From Capitulum mitella (Eukaryota; Arthropoda; Thecostraca; Pollicipedomorpha; Pollicipedidae), in assembly GCA_030062745.1 (NCBI GenBank), contig CP099843.1:23676122-23740121 (forward strand): a stretch of DNA of 64,000 bases. The letters run 5' to 3'. Of this stretch, positions 24,223 to 37,080 are shown piece after piece. Numbering within the stretch: position 1 is the first letter of the stretch; each line of letters begins with the position of its first letter. The translations under genes were made by a program, and so were the position numbers. The notes beneath the pieces were generated by a model. It had not been told where the DNA came from. It made no database searches and saw only the letters and a list, made by a program, of their open reading frames with translations.

Positions 24223-26797
24223 ACACTGATGCTGTAGGCAGACCTGTAAGCGATTCACTTTATCAAATCTTTCAAATTTGATTAATTTACTTTACCTTTG
24301 TTATCTTGTATTATTATTATCTTTATCATAATTATAATAAATTAAATATATTTATTATTATTATTCTTAGTATCTTAATTACCTTATCAAATTCACTTAA
24401 TCAGATGGGAACCAATTTGAATTTCATTCAGAGCCCAGGAAGGTGATCCTGATTCTGATTCTTATTCGCACTGGAAAACATACAATCGATTCGATTTCAT
24501 TCAAAAGCCATTTCGAACTATATGGAATAGATGATTCCATTCCCGATTCAATTTCATACCAAATAATGAAAGCCTCGTTAGTTTATTTTGTATAATGGAT
24601 AATCCAACAGCTCACCTGAATTCAGGCCAGCTGTACTGAGATGCTGTTTGGTCTGTCTGTCCGAAATTATCCTGTATATATGGCTTTTGGATAAAAAGGG
24701 ATACGAATCCTCGGATACGAATTTTGAATGATGCAACATACCGTGTGTTAGTGGTCAGTGGCTTGAGATTAGGTTACTTGGCCACGAAATCAAATATACA
24801 AGTAAGCATTCATTTGGGGTAACATTGGCATTTGCGATGACATTGGACACCCACTAATATTGTTGTGGTTCCACTTAAGCCCATCAAGGTCATCCTCCCC
24901 TCTTGGTGCCCGACTGCTGCCGCAGCGCATCGCTACCTGGTGTTTCGAGGACTCCCTTGTGAAACAAGAGCGCCACCAGCTTAACGGAGGACCATCTGCG
25001 CAATGGTAGCCGTTTTGCAGGCTTACATTTGCGAATCTTCATACGAGTGTTCCTTAACTACATCCCACTACAGCGACAGCAGCTTTGGAGCCATTGCGTC
25101 TGTTAATATTTAGACATCTGGTGCCTCAACGGCGTACGACAGCAGTGGCAGAAGTCGAGACTCACAGTACGGCGGAACTGCACAGCAGCTGAACTAAGCC
25201 TTGAAACGAGGAGCTAAACTATTTTCCTCCCTTAGACGATGCACAACTTACGCCTATCTGGCAATCATATGTTCGGGTCAACGCGGCAGTAGGCCATAGG
25301 GTACAGTGAGGAGAACGGTTCACCTTAGTCGAATTCTGAGAAATAGATTCGATCGGTTTAAAACATTTTGCTGCTTGCGTTTTCAACAATCGTTATCTAT
25401 CAAATACTTAGAAGCATCGGAGGTGCGAAAAAAACGAAAAAAGCGACATTCTCACGTTACCTTGTAATTATGACGCGGTATCGTGGTTCCTTCTGACGTT
25501 CATCACTGTCTCTGTCGTCACAATAACAGTTTACAAACCGCTAACATTGCTAGAAAATTGCTTTGAAGCTCCGTAGACGCAGACTCGTCAAATATAGCAT
25601 ATATTAGGAGTTCATATGTAATTCCACAACCTACAACTAACGCACCTCAGTTTAAAACATACTTTAGCCTTATCTTCATGCGGTGGATTTCAATCGAAAT
25701 CCACACAGGGGGAGGGCCGGTTCAGCCTTCCCCATCTAACTGAACCGATTTCAGCGAAGCAGGGTTAAAACCAAAGCTTGTGATCTGAACTAACTTTTCA
25801 TATATCCGAGAGCAGCCAAAAACGCCAAGGGCGCCTTCAACAGAGCACAAAATGGGAGGTGAGCGGCGCATTTTCGTCCACCAGCATACGACACTGCAAA
25901 CGTTTACTCTGACTCTTATATCGACTTTGATTTTTGGTTAGTCTGTAGACACGTTTAGAAGCAATTTAGAAAGCAGTAGTGGATTCAGGATCTGATACAT
26001 AGAGGGAGGGCAGTGAACCACTATCCTTTGGGATATATGAAACTCAGTTTTGGTCGATTGGCTAAGTCAAGTTCAATATCTTTACGTGAGGCGATGGTTG
26101 CAATGTCTTCGAAACACCAATGACGGGTTCAGGAAACCAAAATAGGGAGTAATTGTGTCTTATTAAAAGTGTCAATGGCGTGTCTATAATATCATACTAC
26201 AGGTATCATTTTCTTAATCCTCTCTTTAATTTTTCCTGGATTTGCCCCTGTCAATGCAGGCGCAAGTATGTGTTGTATACGCATTCCTCATGTATGCTAG
26301 TACTGGGTTGAAATCAGCAATGTATGTACGTATGTATGTCATTCGTCAGGCAATGTATATCATTCGTCGGTGTGGACCAGTCAGAATCCTAAATTTCTGT
26401 CCGGTTCTGGCCATGATTCTTATTTATTATTAAACAAACATTACCGATTCCAGCATACACCATAGAACATATTTATACAATGACGACAACAATATATATA
26501 TATGTATATATATATATGCATCATATACATATGTCTTCATATATGTATGTATGTACCATGCATATCACGAAGCCATATTCATACATGAGAAGCAGCCCAT
26601 TCTAAACAAGCCACCTCTTGCGTGTATCACTCTGGAACTGTCTCAGGTGAATGCGATAGGAACACGAGAACTAACACATAGTGTGAAGTGTGATGGTAGT
26701 GATGTGTGTGAATGATGGTGTTTTAATTGTGGCTGCAAGCGATATTTTGATATTTGTATCTTAGTTCACACAGACATGACAAAAATGTGCTTTTTAA

Positions 26798-28137
26798 TCC
26801 GCGCACGACGGTTCCGACCATGCCCAAGGGGGGGGGGAAGTTGGCCGCCCCCGCTCTAACTAAGGAACGGTTGGTCGCACGATAAAAGTAAGCACACTGT
26901 TGGAAAGCTTGTGACGAGTAGAACTCATAACTCGTCTCATTTTTAGTTTTAGATAATGTGTAAGCAATTTACGTCCTATTTATGTTTTCTCATAGCCGAC
27001 TGCATGAGACCGAGAAACGGCCTGAATCTCAAGGGCTGTGACCAGTAACTGGGGGAGCAGTTGGGTCGATTGGTGTCAGGTACCTGACCTAGGTCAGGTC
27101 AAACAGACCCATGTCAAAAAAAGTTTAGCGAACCTCTAACTTTTTCGCAAAACAAAATATCTCAATCATACTTTCAAGGATTAGTCATCGTCATAGATGC
27201 AACAAATTTGCTCCTCAGATTTTTCGGAATTTTCCGGGTCATTGACCTAAGGTCAAGCCCATTTTTGAGACATATTGTCGTTTTTTTCGGAAACTGACGG
27301 AATATTTCATAACATTTTCAGCGTGGAGTGAAGCAGACATCTAGTTATCGTCACTGGGCAAAGTATCAATGACTTACAACCATTGATCTGAGGTCAGGTC
27401 ATGAATAACTGTAGTGGGCCAAAATGTATCACCGTCAAAATCGACGATGAATTACTCAGAAGGGTAGAAAATGGCAGAACTAGCTTGCACAGACGTAATT
27501 AATACCAGGAACCTCGAAACGTTAGAAAAAGTAGCATATTTTGGAAATAAACAGGCTCTCGCGAATAAAGCTCCGCCAACTTTGTAGATTGGTAACTAAT
27601 CATTTTTTTCCAAATTTAAGCATGAGAAACCATCACAGGAACCACAAAGATCAATAAAATTGACATAGATCGTCTTTTTTCGCGAAAATATAGGAACGCT
27701 AAAATAAGTTCCCGTCAATTTGGTACCGAATACGGCAGCGGCGTACACCGACAGCTGGCGGGAGAATTACCGTGGCTATCTAAAAGTTTCGGCGTATATA
27801 TTGAACAAATCTGGGGAAATTAGACGTGTATCGGCATCCGCCGACCTTTACTTGTGCGCTGGTGCCTTTACCTATGCGTTATTAGTCAAAGCCCTTGAGA
27901 TTCAGGCCATTTCTCGGTCTCATGCAGTCGGCATGAGAAAACATGTATAGGGCGTAAACTGCTTACATATTATCTTAAACTAAAAATGAGACCAGTTTCG
28001 AACTCTACCTTTCACGAGCTTTTGAACGGTGTGCTTATTTTTATCGTGCGACTAACCGTTCGTGCGTTAGAGGGGGCAGTCAACTGCCCCCCCCCCCAGT
28101 CGCCCATGTTCGGAAGGGACCGACGGTCGTGCGCGGG
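26798..28137 (+). mobile_element. TTAA element, family B, end-swapped copy (second assembly copy)
   Basis: Same structure and flanks (TTAA 26794..26797 and 28138..28141) as 20641..21980, with only small differences in poly-G lengths and a few bases. It ends about 115 bp downstream of the DxD exon in gene direction, within intron 4 of the GT31 gene. Confidence 0.75.
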
Positions 28138-28256
28138 TTAATGCAGACTTTTATACCTTACCTATATTGTAATCCCCATAGTTGTGCTATATTCGTAATT
28201 CGGGCTTCATTCCTGTGTAACAACAGCGAGAAGGTGCGAAATGCACACATTCTGAC

Positions 28257-28447
28257 CTGATACATAGTTTGGGTAATAGTCGTGCGGCCACTCGTCGCGG
28301 GACACAGACCACTTGGTCTCGCCACGGTACGGCTTTGGCTTCTGGTTCATGTTGCCGCCGAGGAACCCGCTGTCCGGAAACCACTGCGTGTATTCTAGCA
28401 GACGGAAGATGTCGAACACAGTGTCGTCATCCATCTTGACGATCCAT
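28257..28447 (-). CDS. GT31 beta-1,3-galactosyltransferase-like, exon 4 (DxD metal site)
   Basis: This exon carries the catalytic metal-binding motif. The peptide starts WIVKMDDDTVFDIFRLLEY and continues through GFLGGNMNQKPKPYRGETKW to YYPNYVSG. DDD is the GT31 version of the DxD motif that holds Mn2+ and UDP-sugar, and YPNYVSG is the conserved stretch before the substrate loop. I place the acceptor at TTCTCCGGCAG because phase 2 from exon 3 (AC) plus the first base (A) gives Thr, then Trp-Ile-Val-Lys directly in front of DDD, as in other family members. A longer open frame upstream of it (to 28503) would put about 18 extra residues there and does not match the phase. The donor is TCAG|GTCAGA, phase 1. 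A second, damaged copy of this exon lies at 22100..22258. Confidence 0.9.
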
Positions 28448-28989
28448 CTGCCGGAGAAGGGAGCCGTGGTGACGTGGTAGTCCACGCGTTTGGCGTGAGG
28501 CCACTGGTCCGCATGTCAAAGGAGTTCGAGGGACAAGAGCCGTAACTCAAACGGCAGCTGGTTATGGGTAAGGCGGTTAAGGTAAGGTAAGGTCATGGTT
28601 ATGGGTAAGGCGGTTCCGTCCTGTGAAGGCTCCTGGCAAGCGTCCATAAGCCAGGATCCCGCGGGCAGATGCCGCAGGCCAGTGGTCCGCATGGAGACAA
28701 GGAGTTCGCACATTAGACGTCTGCAGACCAGGGGCAGGAGAGCCAGAACTTCGGAAAAGTGAGGAGAATCCTTCCGAGGCTCCGTTCCTTCCACCATCAT
28801 TCGTGTTATTTCCTGCGTTATCCATCCCAAAGATTTTCCGGTGTTTTCAGACATTACATACCCTCGTAGGCCACCAGTAAATGAGTTTCTATTTCTATTG
28901 TTTTCCTCTCTTTTTTGAGGGTCATTGCTTGAGTTATGGGGCTATGGCTTATGGCCCTCTAGCCACAAGCACTTAACCATGGGTTTCCG
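28448..28989. other. Intron 3 next to the DxD exon
   Basis: A piece of about 30 bases (CACTGGTCCGCATG then AAGGAGTTCG) at 28501..28530 recurs at about 28680..28710. GGTTATGGGTAAGGCGGTT occurs twice near 28560..28615. A 112-residue minus-strand frame at 28516..28854 overlaps these repeats and is not recognised. Confidence 0.5.
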
Positions 28990-29600
28990 TATTCCAGGCC
29001 ACTATCCTGTGGAGTGTGGCTTATATATGCCACAGGAGACCCTCAACGCCAAAAAATATCTCTAACTACCGCAGGAGGCCAGTCTTTAGCGAGAAAGGTC
29101 TCTTCCTACCATACGCCAGATTGCCGACAAAAATACAAGAGCTATCAATACAGGCGGCTCTTTTTCGCCTCGAGAGGCGCCCTCATCGCCAGAAGAGGTC
29201 CTTTCGTCGCCACAGGAGACCCCTTCGTTGTCCTAGATGGCTTCCCCGTGACAGCTGAGGCCCCCTCCCCGTCGCGGACAGTGGCGAACCGAAGGGAGAA
29301 GGCGGAGCGGGCAGCCCTCCCCCCCTCTGTGCGACTTGGGAGGCCCTGATGACTTATGGAAGGACCCTCAAACATCACAAAGCTTTTCTGGGCGTCACTA
29401 ATCCCATGAGCCCCACCGAATGCCAAAACTGGCTCTAGGAGGTTCCTCTAAACACTGATGATGACCCCCAACGTAACAGGAAGCCAGCTGAGGAGGACCC
29501 CACAGGAGAAGGACCCCGTAGTGGCACGAGAGGCCGCCGTTACTTTATAACAAAGGGGCCCTGGAACCTAGGAGGCCTCCCCCCTATCCGCATCCCCTGC
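28990..29600. repeat. Degenerate GC-rich minisatellite
   Basis: Imperfect short units of the type AGGAGACCCT, CAGGAGGCC and AGAGGTCC, about 30 bp apart, in intron 3 of the GT31 gene. The 111-residue frame at 29014..29349 (plus) and its opposite-strand frame come from the repeat. Confidence 0.65.
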
Positions 29601-32600
29601 TCTTAGACCCGTGTCGCGGCTCCTGCTCACACCTGAAGATGGCCAAAGTCTGCGACATCTCTCCCGGCGCTTCCGTGTCCAGCGCGTTATTTCCTTCACC
29701 CAGGCCAGTCATTTCATTATTTTCTCCGTTGACTCTGCTGCCTCGCAGATTTGATGATTTGACCCCACGGGCAAGTATGACTTACATTTTGATCGACATC
29801 AAATTTCGATATCGATTACGTGAACTTCAAACAGTTTGTAGACACTTCATTCAATCTCTCAACTGCGACACGGGAAGTTCAGTTTCTATGACAGTAGGTA
29901 GACGGCCAGATCGTTGATTGATATAAGAAATCGGAGAGAGCACACGAAAGGAACTGACCACCTCTCCACACCGTTATATATACGGCAGCCACACGAGATC
30001 TCATTGAGGTTCACCATCAGCATAGTTACTGGATACAACCAGTAGGACCAGTACGACGTCCTGTGGGGCGCAAGACGGGCAAGGCCTATTTCGTGAGTTT
30101 CCTACCTCGTTTCCTTTTTTCCTACTCCCGTTATGCATTTCGCAATATATAAGATATTTATCAATCTCAGTCAATAATTTTCGTCCAAATAATTGCGAAT
30201 TCAAACGTCACGCGCGCCCTTGATATTGTTCGTTCCCATTACTGAGCGGTTCAGAAACACACACGGAAAAATTGGGCTAAAAGTAGAAAGCTCTCTTCCG
30301 AGATGGTTTTGTGGAAGAAAGAGTTTGTAAGACGACGCACTGTGAATGCAGCTACACAGAATTGAAAGCACTGAGCTATTTCCTAGGAAAAATTACAAGA
30401 TTTCCCCAGTGATTTGCTCCGAGTGGTTGCAAAATTACTCGCCTCCAGAAATCGTTGTGGCCGGGATGATCAATTCGATTTTTTCTGCTAGCTGAGGTAA
30501 GACCTAGCCTAAGGCTTCGCACGTAATCATTGGCAAACGACTGTCTGTGTGGCTGATTTCTAGCGGGAGCATTCTACTAGTGTTCAACCCAGTCATGGTA
30601 CTCTTAAACTGTAATTCTCCCCTCCCCACATACACACAAACACGCACGTACACAAGTATCCATCCCTGGATAACTTGCACGGTACGTCACATCCTTTGCA
30701 GTCTCACAGAAACATCGTCGTATGTCTGCTGCTAAGTGCTTTGGAAAGCAGCACGGAACATTTCCTACGGAAGGTGAAAAGCCGCTTCTACAATTTTACG
30801 ACTTTGGTAGGTTGATGTGTCGACGGCAAATGTCACGTCACGGTAGCTTGTAAGCAAGTAAATATTTGGGGTTAGACGAAGAAATAATATGCTTGCAAGA
30901 AGACGAAAAGATGATGTACTAGATGAATAAATTTATGTTTTGTTGGAAAGAAATGAAGCCAGGTCAGTAAACGGGCGCTACGACTGTAACAGACAACATA
31001 GGACAATATATGTTTTGGTACGCGAACGGGAAAATGACTTAACTTAGACTCTGACAAGGACTTTCTGCGTGAAGTAAAGAATAAATTCAGCCAAAAAAAC
31101 AACATTTGTGTTCCAGCATAATGAACACGGTTTTGCACATAAGCAGGCAATATAAATATTAAGATGAATAACTTACAACGGGTAAAGTGCAGATGAAGAA
31201 TTCGGAGAAAAGAAAGGAAAGAAAAATGGACAAAAAAACGGTTTGGTTGTAATACAACAGTCACGCGACGGAGAAAGATACAAGAAAACACGGTACACGA
31301 AAACACGAAGCCCTTCTCTGGGTCACCGCAGAAACATAGACTCGTGAGTAATATTCTAATCCTCAATAAATAAGCAATAATTGTAGGACACGTACTACTA
31401 ATCTTACTCGTACGCACGATGAGTAGAATGTTACCGCTGCGTGAACAGATGCCGCTCCTTATCCCAGCTTTTCGTTAGGGGGCCAGTTCAGAGCCCAACT
31501 TTTGACGGCAGACCAGAAATGGTCTTAAGAGGTAGTGCCGGGCCATTTGAAATGAAATAAAATAAAGTAAACACATTATTCCTAGGTTCTCTCCATTCCC
31601 TCAAATGGTTTCTTACTTTTTTCTGTTATGTACTGACATTCCAGCGGTATCTCGACTTTTTGTGGTTCTACGATTGTTAAGTAGAGATCGCTCCCACGAG
31701 GTGACCTCTAGCCGGCACAGTTGGTTCGTGGTATTTTCTGGGATGTCGTCACCGAGTGCATACTTGTCTACTTCGCGCCCGTCACCGAACTGTTTGTTAC
31801 TAATACCCCTCATGAAGCTGCTTCTGTCGGTATTTTAACTGTTGCATTTGTGTCATTGTTCATAGCACCTTCTCATGCATTTCTGCCAGCTTAATATCAA
31901 CTTGATAAATTTTATTCGTCCGCCCTCTCATTCTGATTCTCCCCGATTCAATGCCCGGAACCACTTTTAATCGGCACATCCGAGTTCTACTTTTACCTTA
32001 TTCCTTCATCGAATAGTTAGACAATGATCGGTTCTGATCAAAGGAACTCTATCCAAAAATCCAACCCAATCTGCATTTTTTTGTGCTATGCTTATCCGTA
32101 ACTCACCAAGAGTGACCTATTTGGCACGAACGCAAATGCACCGACTGAGATAATACAGTAACCCGCATGCCATTTTACATGCGGCGCGCTCTCACGAAAG
32201 TTAGAGGTTTTGTCCGCATAGCATAGAATTGCCTGGATAGCATAGCATAGCACAGAAACCGTGTGACTAGCTTTTTTTTGGGCTTACACTAAGTCAGGAC
32301 TTTCTTGTCCACTTTGCCTCAGGCTTATGTTGTCAGTGCGTAGCCGAAAAAAAATGCCGGACATTAATTTATTAAAACGTTTTTTTAAATGACCAAAATT
32401 TAATGACATAGACCAACGACGATATGCAGTAGTTTTCTTCTTACGCAAGATAAACTATTTATAACTAGATAAAGCAGCAAATATCAAAAAACATGCAAAA
32501 ACGTTATTACGCAGCTTGTTGCGAACTAAACACCATTCAGCATGGGGCAAACTGGCAGTCTAGCTGCTTTTCTAGTTAACGAGGTAAACAAGGTGCAGCA

Positions 32601-33975
32601 ACATTTTTATCTCATTATATGACCCAAAAAACTTACAAAAACTTGTGCATAACAAGATACCTGAAGAAATTCGGTTCAATATCTTGCATCATTGTTTTAT
32701 AAACGTCGTTTAATGGTGCAAAGGCTCCAATAAAATTCATGGTGTTTCGGCAAGTAAACAATGCTTACATCGCCGACCTGCAATGCCTCAAGTGATGTTC
32801 CCTGTGATATGAGGAAATAATAAATCTTCCGTCCTAGGGAGGAAGCAGGCCATACGCCTTTCAGGGGAATGTAGGGCATTGCACTGCGTAGTGTGTCTGT
32901 TCTTACATAGGGAAACGTATTTTCAACTTTCTATATATATAGATATATGCAATAATACATGTCATACATAAAAGTACAATATAATTTCGGACTAAAAGCA
33001 CCATCTGTGGTGTTCCCAACATGGTCTGGAGGCCTCCCAGTGAGAGATATTTACATCATAAACAGCATCATTAGCGGCGGAACATCCGAAGAGGGGGTGC
33101 AAGGGAAGGCGGGGGAGGGGTGCAAGGCACTTTGAAGTAGTTTGTTTATAGTTAACGTGACAGGGTAAGTGCAAAATTAATATTCAAGGGGCGCAGTATC
33201 ACAACAAGTTAGCAATTCTCTTGCCCCTATGTGCCAGCTTTCCGGAATCCTCGTTGCAACGTTTCATTGCCAAAGAAATGTAGTGTTGGACCTTATGTCT
33301 TCAATAAACCAGCATTCTTAAGGAGAGTTTCGTGGAAAGGTTCAGAAGTCCCCCCCACTCAAGGGAGGCCACAGCGCCCCAGCACCCCATAAACCCATTG
33401 CGCCATTTGTAGGATGATGTAGGTTGAAATGAAATAGTTTTGCGGCGTCTGGTAAACGTGCAGCAGCTGCATCCTTTCGTGGAGCTTCATGACGTTTTGC
33501 ATCTAACGTAACGCTACTTTGTTATGCGCTAAATGCGAGATTTTCCTTTCGCTCATGCCTACGGCTGGAGGCAGCTGGTCACAGATTCGTCTCTTATTTG
33601 GTTCTTATTCCCAAGAAGGGAATAAGACCCTCCAGGTCTCAACCCCCGCGGTAAATAGCTCACTCGTATTCGCGCTAGTAAATAGCTCAATTAACAACTC
33701 TCCCTACACAGACGTAGCCGCAAGTTAGAAATACCTCATGGATCCCAACCCAGATCCAGCAAATGTACGTCTATAGTGTCTGTCAGGTTTTAGCTTAGGT
33801 CCTGGCTGAACTGCTTTAGCTTAGAACGTGTGAAAGAAAGCTTATGGTATATCGAACATGATTCAGAACTCAAAACGATGCCAGTCAAAAACAAAGGAAT
33901 ACGATTTAATCCAGCATGTTTGAGAAACGAAAAGAAAACGGCGGACAGTCTGACAAAAAGCTGAGGCCTACTCAC
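29601..33975. other. Intron 3, no gene recognised
   Basis: AT-richer sequence without visible splice-linked coding. It contains the fold-back end at 32510..32605 and a C-rich strand stretch near 33350. The 181-residue minus frame at 30872..31417 is hydrophobic and low in complexity, with no family pattern. Confidence 0.5.
32510..32605 (+). repeat. Single end of the fold-back family
   Basis: GCAGCTTGTTGCGAA then GGGGCAAACTGGCAGTCTAG and AAACAAGGTGCAGCAACA, matching the left end of 44351..45131. Confidence 0.6.
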
Positions 33976-34106
33976 GTGGCCTGAGGACAATACGTGACAG
34001 CCCAGTCAAGCGCCATGATGTGCTTATAGGTCATGTTGTGGTAGGAGTCAAAGAAGTCGCCCTGCACCAGGTCTTGATGATCCTCATGCTCGCTCACAAT
34101 GTCGCT
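33976..34106 (-). CDS. GT31 beta-1,3-galactosyltransferase-like, exon 3 (region before the DxD)
   Basis: Forty-three codons plus two bases. The peptide reads SDIVSEHEDHQDLVQGDFFD and continues SYHNMTYKHIMALDWAVTYC. This is the GT31 segment that precedes the metal site: an acidic run, a D-F-x-D-x-Y-x-N-x-T-x-K block, then W and C. The acceptor is CTTTCTCCACAG and the donor CAC|GTGAGT. The exon begins in phase 0, matching the end of the upstream exon, and ends in phase 2. It contains an N-glycosylation sequon (NMT). It lies in a TA-rich intron context, close to a long CT microsatellite. The match to the family is unambiguous by eye. Confidence 0.9.
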
Positions 34107-34375
34107 CTGTGGAGAAAGGTTCGCGAATATTATCATGCACCGATTTCCAAGGTTTGCAGTGATATTGAGCACGATCCTGAAAATAGACAACTTTCGATTT
34201 ACGCCTATATATATATATATTACATTTATTAAAGTCATATTCATATATGTTACATTTATTACATAAAATTATTTATTATTATTATGTATATTATTCATAA
34301 AATTATAAATCATTTATCAAAATTTATTACATAAAAATATTACATATATTACATAAAAATATATATCAAAGGCAT

Positions 34376-34561
<186 letters not shown>

Positions 34562-36539
34562 ATGCGTTTCATTGAAGACCAAGGCGTACTGACACTTGAT
34601 AAGCTTCTTGTTATTTTGTTCGGTATAAGTCATAATGTTCGTTTTGTCTCATTAGGTAATAGAAAGATAATTGTAGGAAAATTGCACTGTCGTTTATTGT
34701 TTGAACCTTCCGCCGTTTTTGAAGATCCACATTCCATTATGAAGAAATGGAATACACTGTTTGGCTATCGAGTATCGACATAAATAAAACAGTTTCATAG
34801 TTTGCTTCATTTTGACAGTGGTGTCACGACAACCACTTTATCACGTTGTGTAACGCTACACGTCGCAGACGGACTCCCGAAATGCACATGAGACGAACAC
34901 AGACGTAGCCTTACTAGGCATAATCTGGCACAGAATACTAAGATGATAACCTCTACCATGAGCAAAGGGAAACTTTGAATTTTAGAGGCCCTGACCACAC
35001 AGGAAAACTCATTAATTTTAAACAGCTAAATTTCCGCTTCTGTAACACTTCAGTTATTTAAGCGGTGAAGGGCAGTGTTCTTGCATGGTGTGGAACCTGT
35101 GTAATATTTTATGTAAGGTGATCGTCATAGGTAGAATTCAACAATGGAAGTGTCTTAAATTATGACTACCACGGCAATTTTGTCAATTAGGCCATAGACA
35201 CAGAAGGGTTATACAAAGGTGCGGGTGCCATGCGGCCAAGCGGGCTTCAGCCACCCTAGTTTGTTTGCAGTTTAATATTGATCCAATGGGAGTTGACTGG
35301 AAAGAATCGGCCTTACACGTCTCTCGGCTCACGAGCTGAATAGGAGTTACCGTACCCCTGATGTTATATCACCTTCTAAAAGGGTTATATTGTAAGCGTA
35401 GTCTTCTGTTTCGAACACATAGACTTCTCACCTGCAGCTCTATTTCAGCCCTGCTTGGTACAACGACTCCATTACACCCGCGCCGCCCGAACCCAGTTTC
35501 CAGGCTCTACGCTTTCCGCGACCCGGCGACCCGACCTCGACTGCACACCACGTGACCAGCGACGCCTCGACCAATCCGCACATGTCCGGACAGGCTCCAC
35601 GCCGGCCTAAGTGCCCTGTACCCGCCGGGCGCCGGTGCTGACCGGCCCGGGACGGACGGAACACGGACGGACGGACCGGCACGAACCGGCGCCGGCCAGG
35701 GCGGCCGACCCCGCATTCAGAGGGGGATGGGCAGCACGTTCGAGTCGCGCAGCTCCCTACAATATATCCTTCTATGTCTATGAATCAGACGATGAAATTA
35801 TGTTATTTGTGCCAATGGTCGATAGCTAAACAGTGTATTCTTTTTTTGATTCCATGTGCATTCCAGAACCTTGAGAAAATGAAACTACAAGCGAATATGT
35901 AATTTTGCTACAATTATCTTTCCATTACGCAATGAAACCAAACGAACATTACCACTTGTCCCACAAATGAACAAGGACAGAACACCACAGATTGATAACA
36001 GTGCCAGTCTACGCAATCTAGGGACTGCTATTTAAAATCGAAACAGGTAATAGTATGTTATGCGCGCTTTTAAGCACCTGAGATTGCACTCATGGCAGGT
36101 GGTCGAGAACAAAGTAACCGAATCGTCTCATGATTCCATTAAAGAGAATTCACCACCTTTTTCAACAAAACTGAGCTGGCACTGGAATCGAGACCACAGA
36201 CCAGTGGAAGGTCGGAAATCAAAATAAAAAAAGCCGTGAGATAACATTAAGTCTGCTAAATAAGTATTGGAAAAAATTAAATATGTCTAGGACTATTACA
36301 AGCGCCTTCGTTTTATGTATCTTTTTGAAACATATTACCACTAATCAACATTTTTTAAAAGAAAACTAGCATTCCGTTGAGCTTTCATGGCATTTTCTTA
36401 TGACATGACCTTCTGATTTACTCTTAGCCTAAAAGCAAATTGTCAAGCTTTGCCCCATATTGCAAAACATAATTAGTAGCGTAGCGTTTTGAGTGTTCGT
36501 CGGTCCTGCGTCAACAATGTCGACGTTACGTTTGTTGTG
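34562..36539. other. Intron 2, no gene recognised
   Basis: Unassigned apart from the CpG-dense island at 35440..35740. Confidence 0.5.
35440..35740. promoter_or_regulatory. Short CpG-dense, GC-rich island in an intron
   Basis: About 300 bases much richer in G, C and CpG than their surroundings, with GGACGGACGG repeats and GGCGCCGG blocks, between exons 2 and 3 of the GT31 gene. It could be an alternative promoter or a decayed repeat. The frames in it on both strands look like effects of base composition. Confidence 0.3.
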
Positions 36540-37080
36540 ACGCCGACGGGATGCCCCCACAGCTCGGCAAGGGCCCCTTCATGCCAACGAGGGACTAACT
36601 ACAGGCAGGAGGCCGCTTCCGACCGACAGGGGGCCTCTACAGGCCGGCAGGATCCCATAGAACATCAGGGGTCCCCTCAAGGCCAGAAGGAGCTCTTTGA
36701 GGGCTGACAGAGGCTCCAAAAGCCAACAGCGGGCCTTACACACCGGCAAGAGGTCCTTAAAGGCCGGCAGGGACCCCCTGCCAGGGCAGCAGGGGTCCCT
36801 GCAAGGCCAGCAGGGGGCACTACAGACCGGAAAGAGGCCCCTACTGACCGGCAGGGGGCCCCCGTAGGCCTGCAGGGGGCGCCCTGTAGGCCGGTAGGGG
36901 CCTCTACAGGTCAACAGGGTGCCCCCTGCATGTCTACGGGGCTCCTACAAGCCGCAACGGGCCCCCATGGGCCAGCGGGGAGCCCATACAGGCTAGCAGT
37001 CGGCCCCCACAGGCTGGCGGAAGGCCCCTACAAGACGGCAGGCAGCCCCCGACAGGCCGACAGGGGCCTCTCCATAGGCT
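36540..37080. repeat. Degenerate GC-rich minisatellite, ~28 bp units
   Basis: The clearest of these fields: units like GGCAGGGGGCCCCTACAGGC repeat with drift for about 500 bp in intron 2 of the GT31 gene. Frames of up to 111 residues rich in Gly, Pro and Leu arise from it and are not taken as genes. Confidence 0.75.

Larger units (their letters stand above)
22759..28415 (+). repeat. Inner duplication, right copy (starts at gap)
   Basis: Counterpart of 16490..22258. Beyond 28415 the exon continues intact, so this copy is the one connected to the rest of the gene. Confidence 0.9.

Noticed and set aside
28448-28503. Extension of the DxD exon upstream to an AG at 28504
   Set aside because: It would break the phase with exon 3 and insert residues between the Trp/Cys region and DDD that the family does not have.
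30872-31417. 181-residue minus-strand frame, the longest outside the gap
   Set aside because: Phe/Ser/Leu-rich from AT-rich sequence, no family motif, no start or splice support.
35440-35829. GC-rich frames that look bacterial
   Set aside because: Short, overlapping on both strands, with GGACGG simple repeats and no protein motif; composition alone explains them.
36489-36914. Frames of 72 and 111 residues with repeating peptide patterns
   Set aside because: Products of the ~28 bp minisatellite rather than a repeat protein; both strands are equally open.
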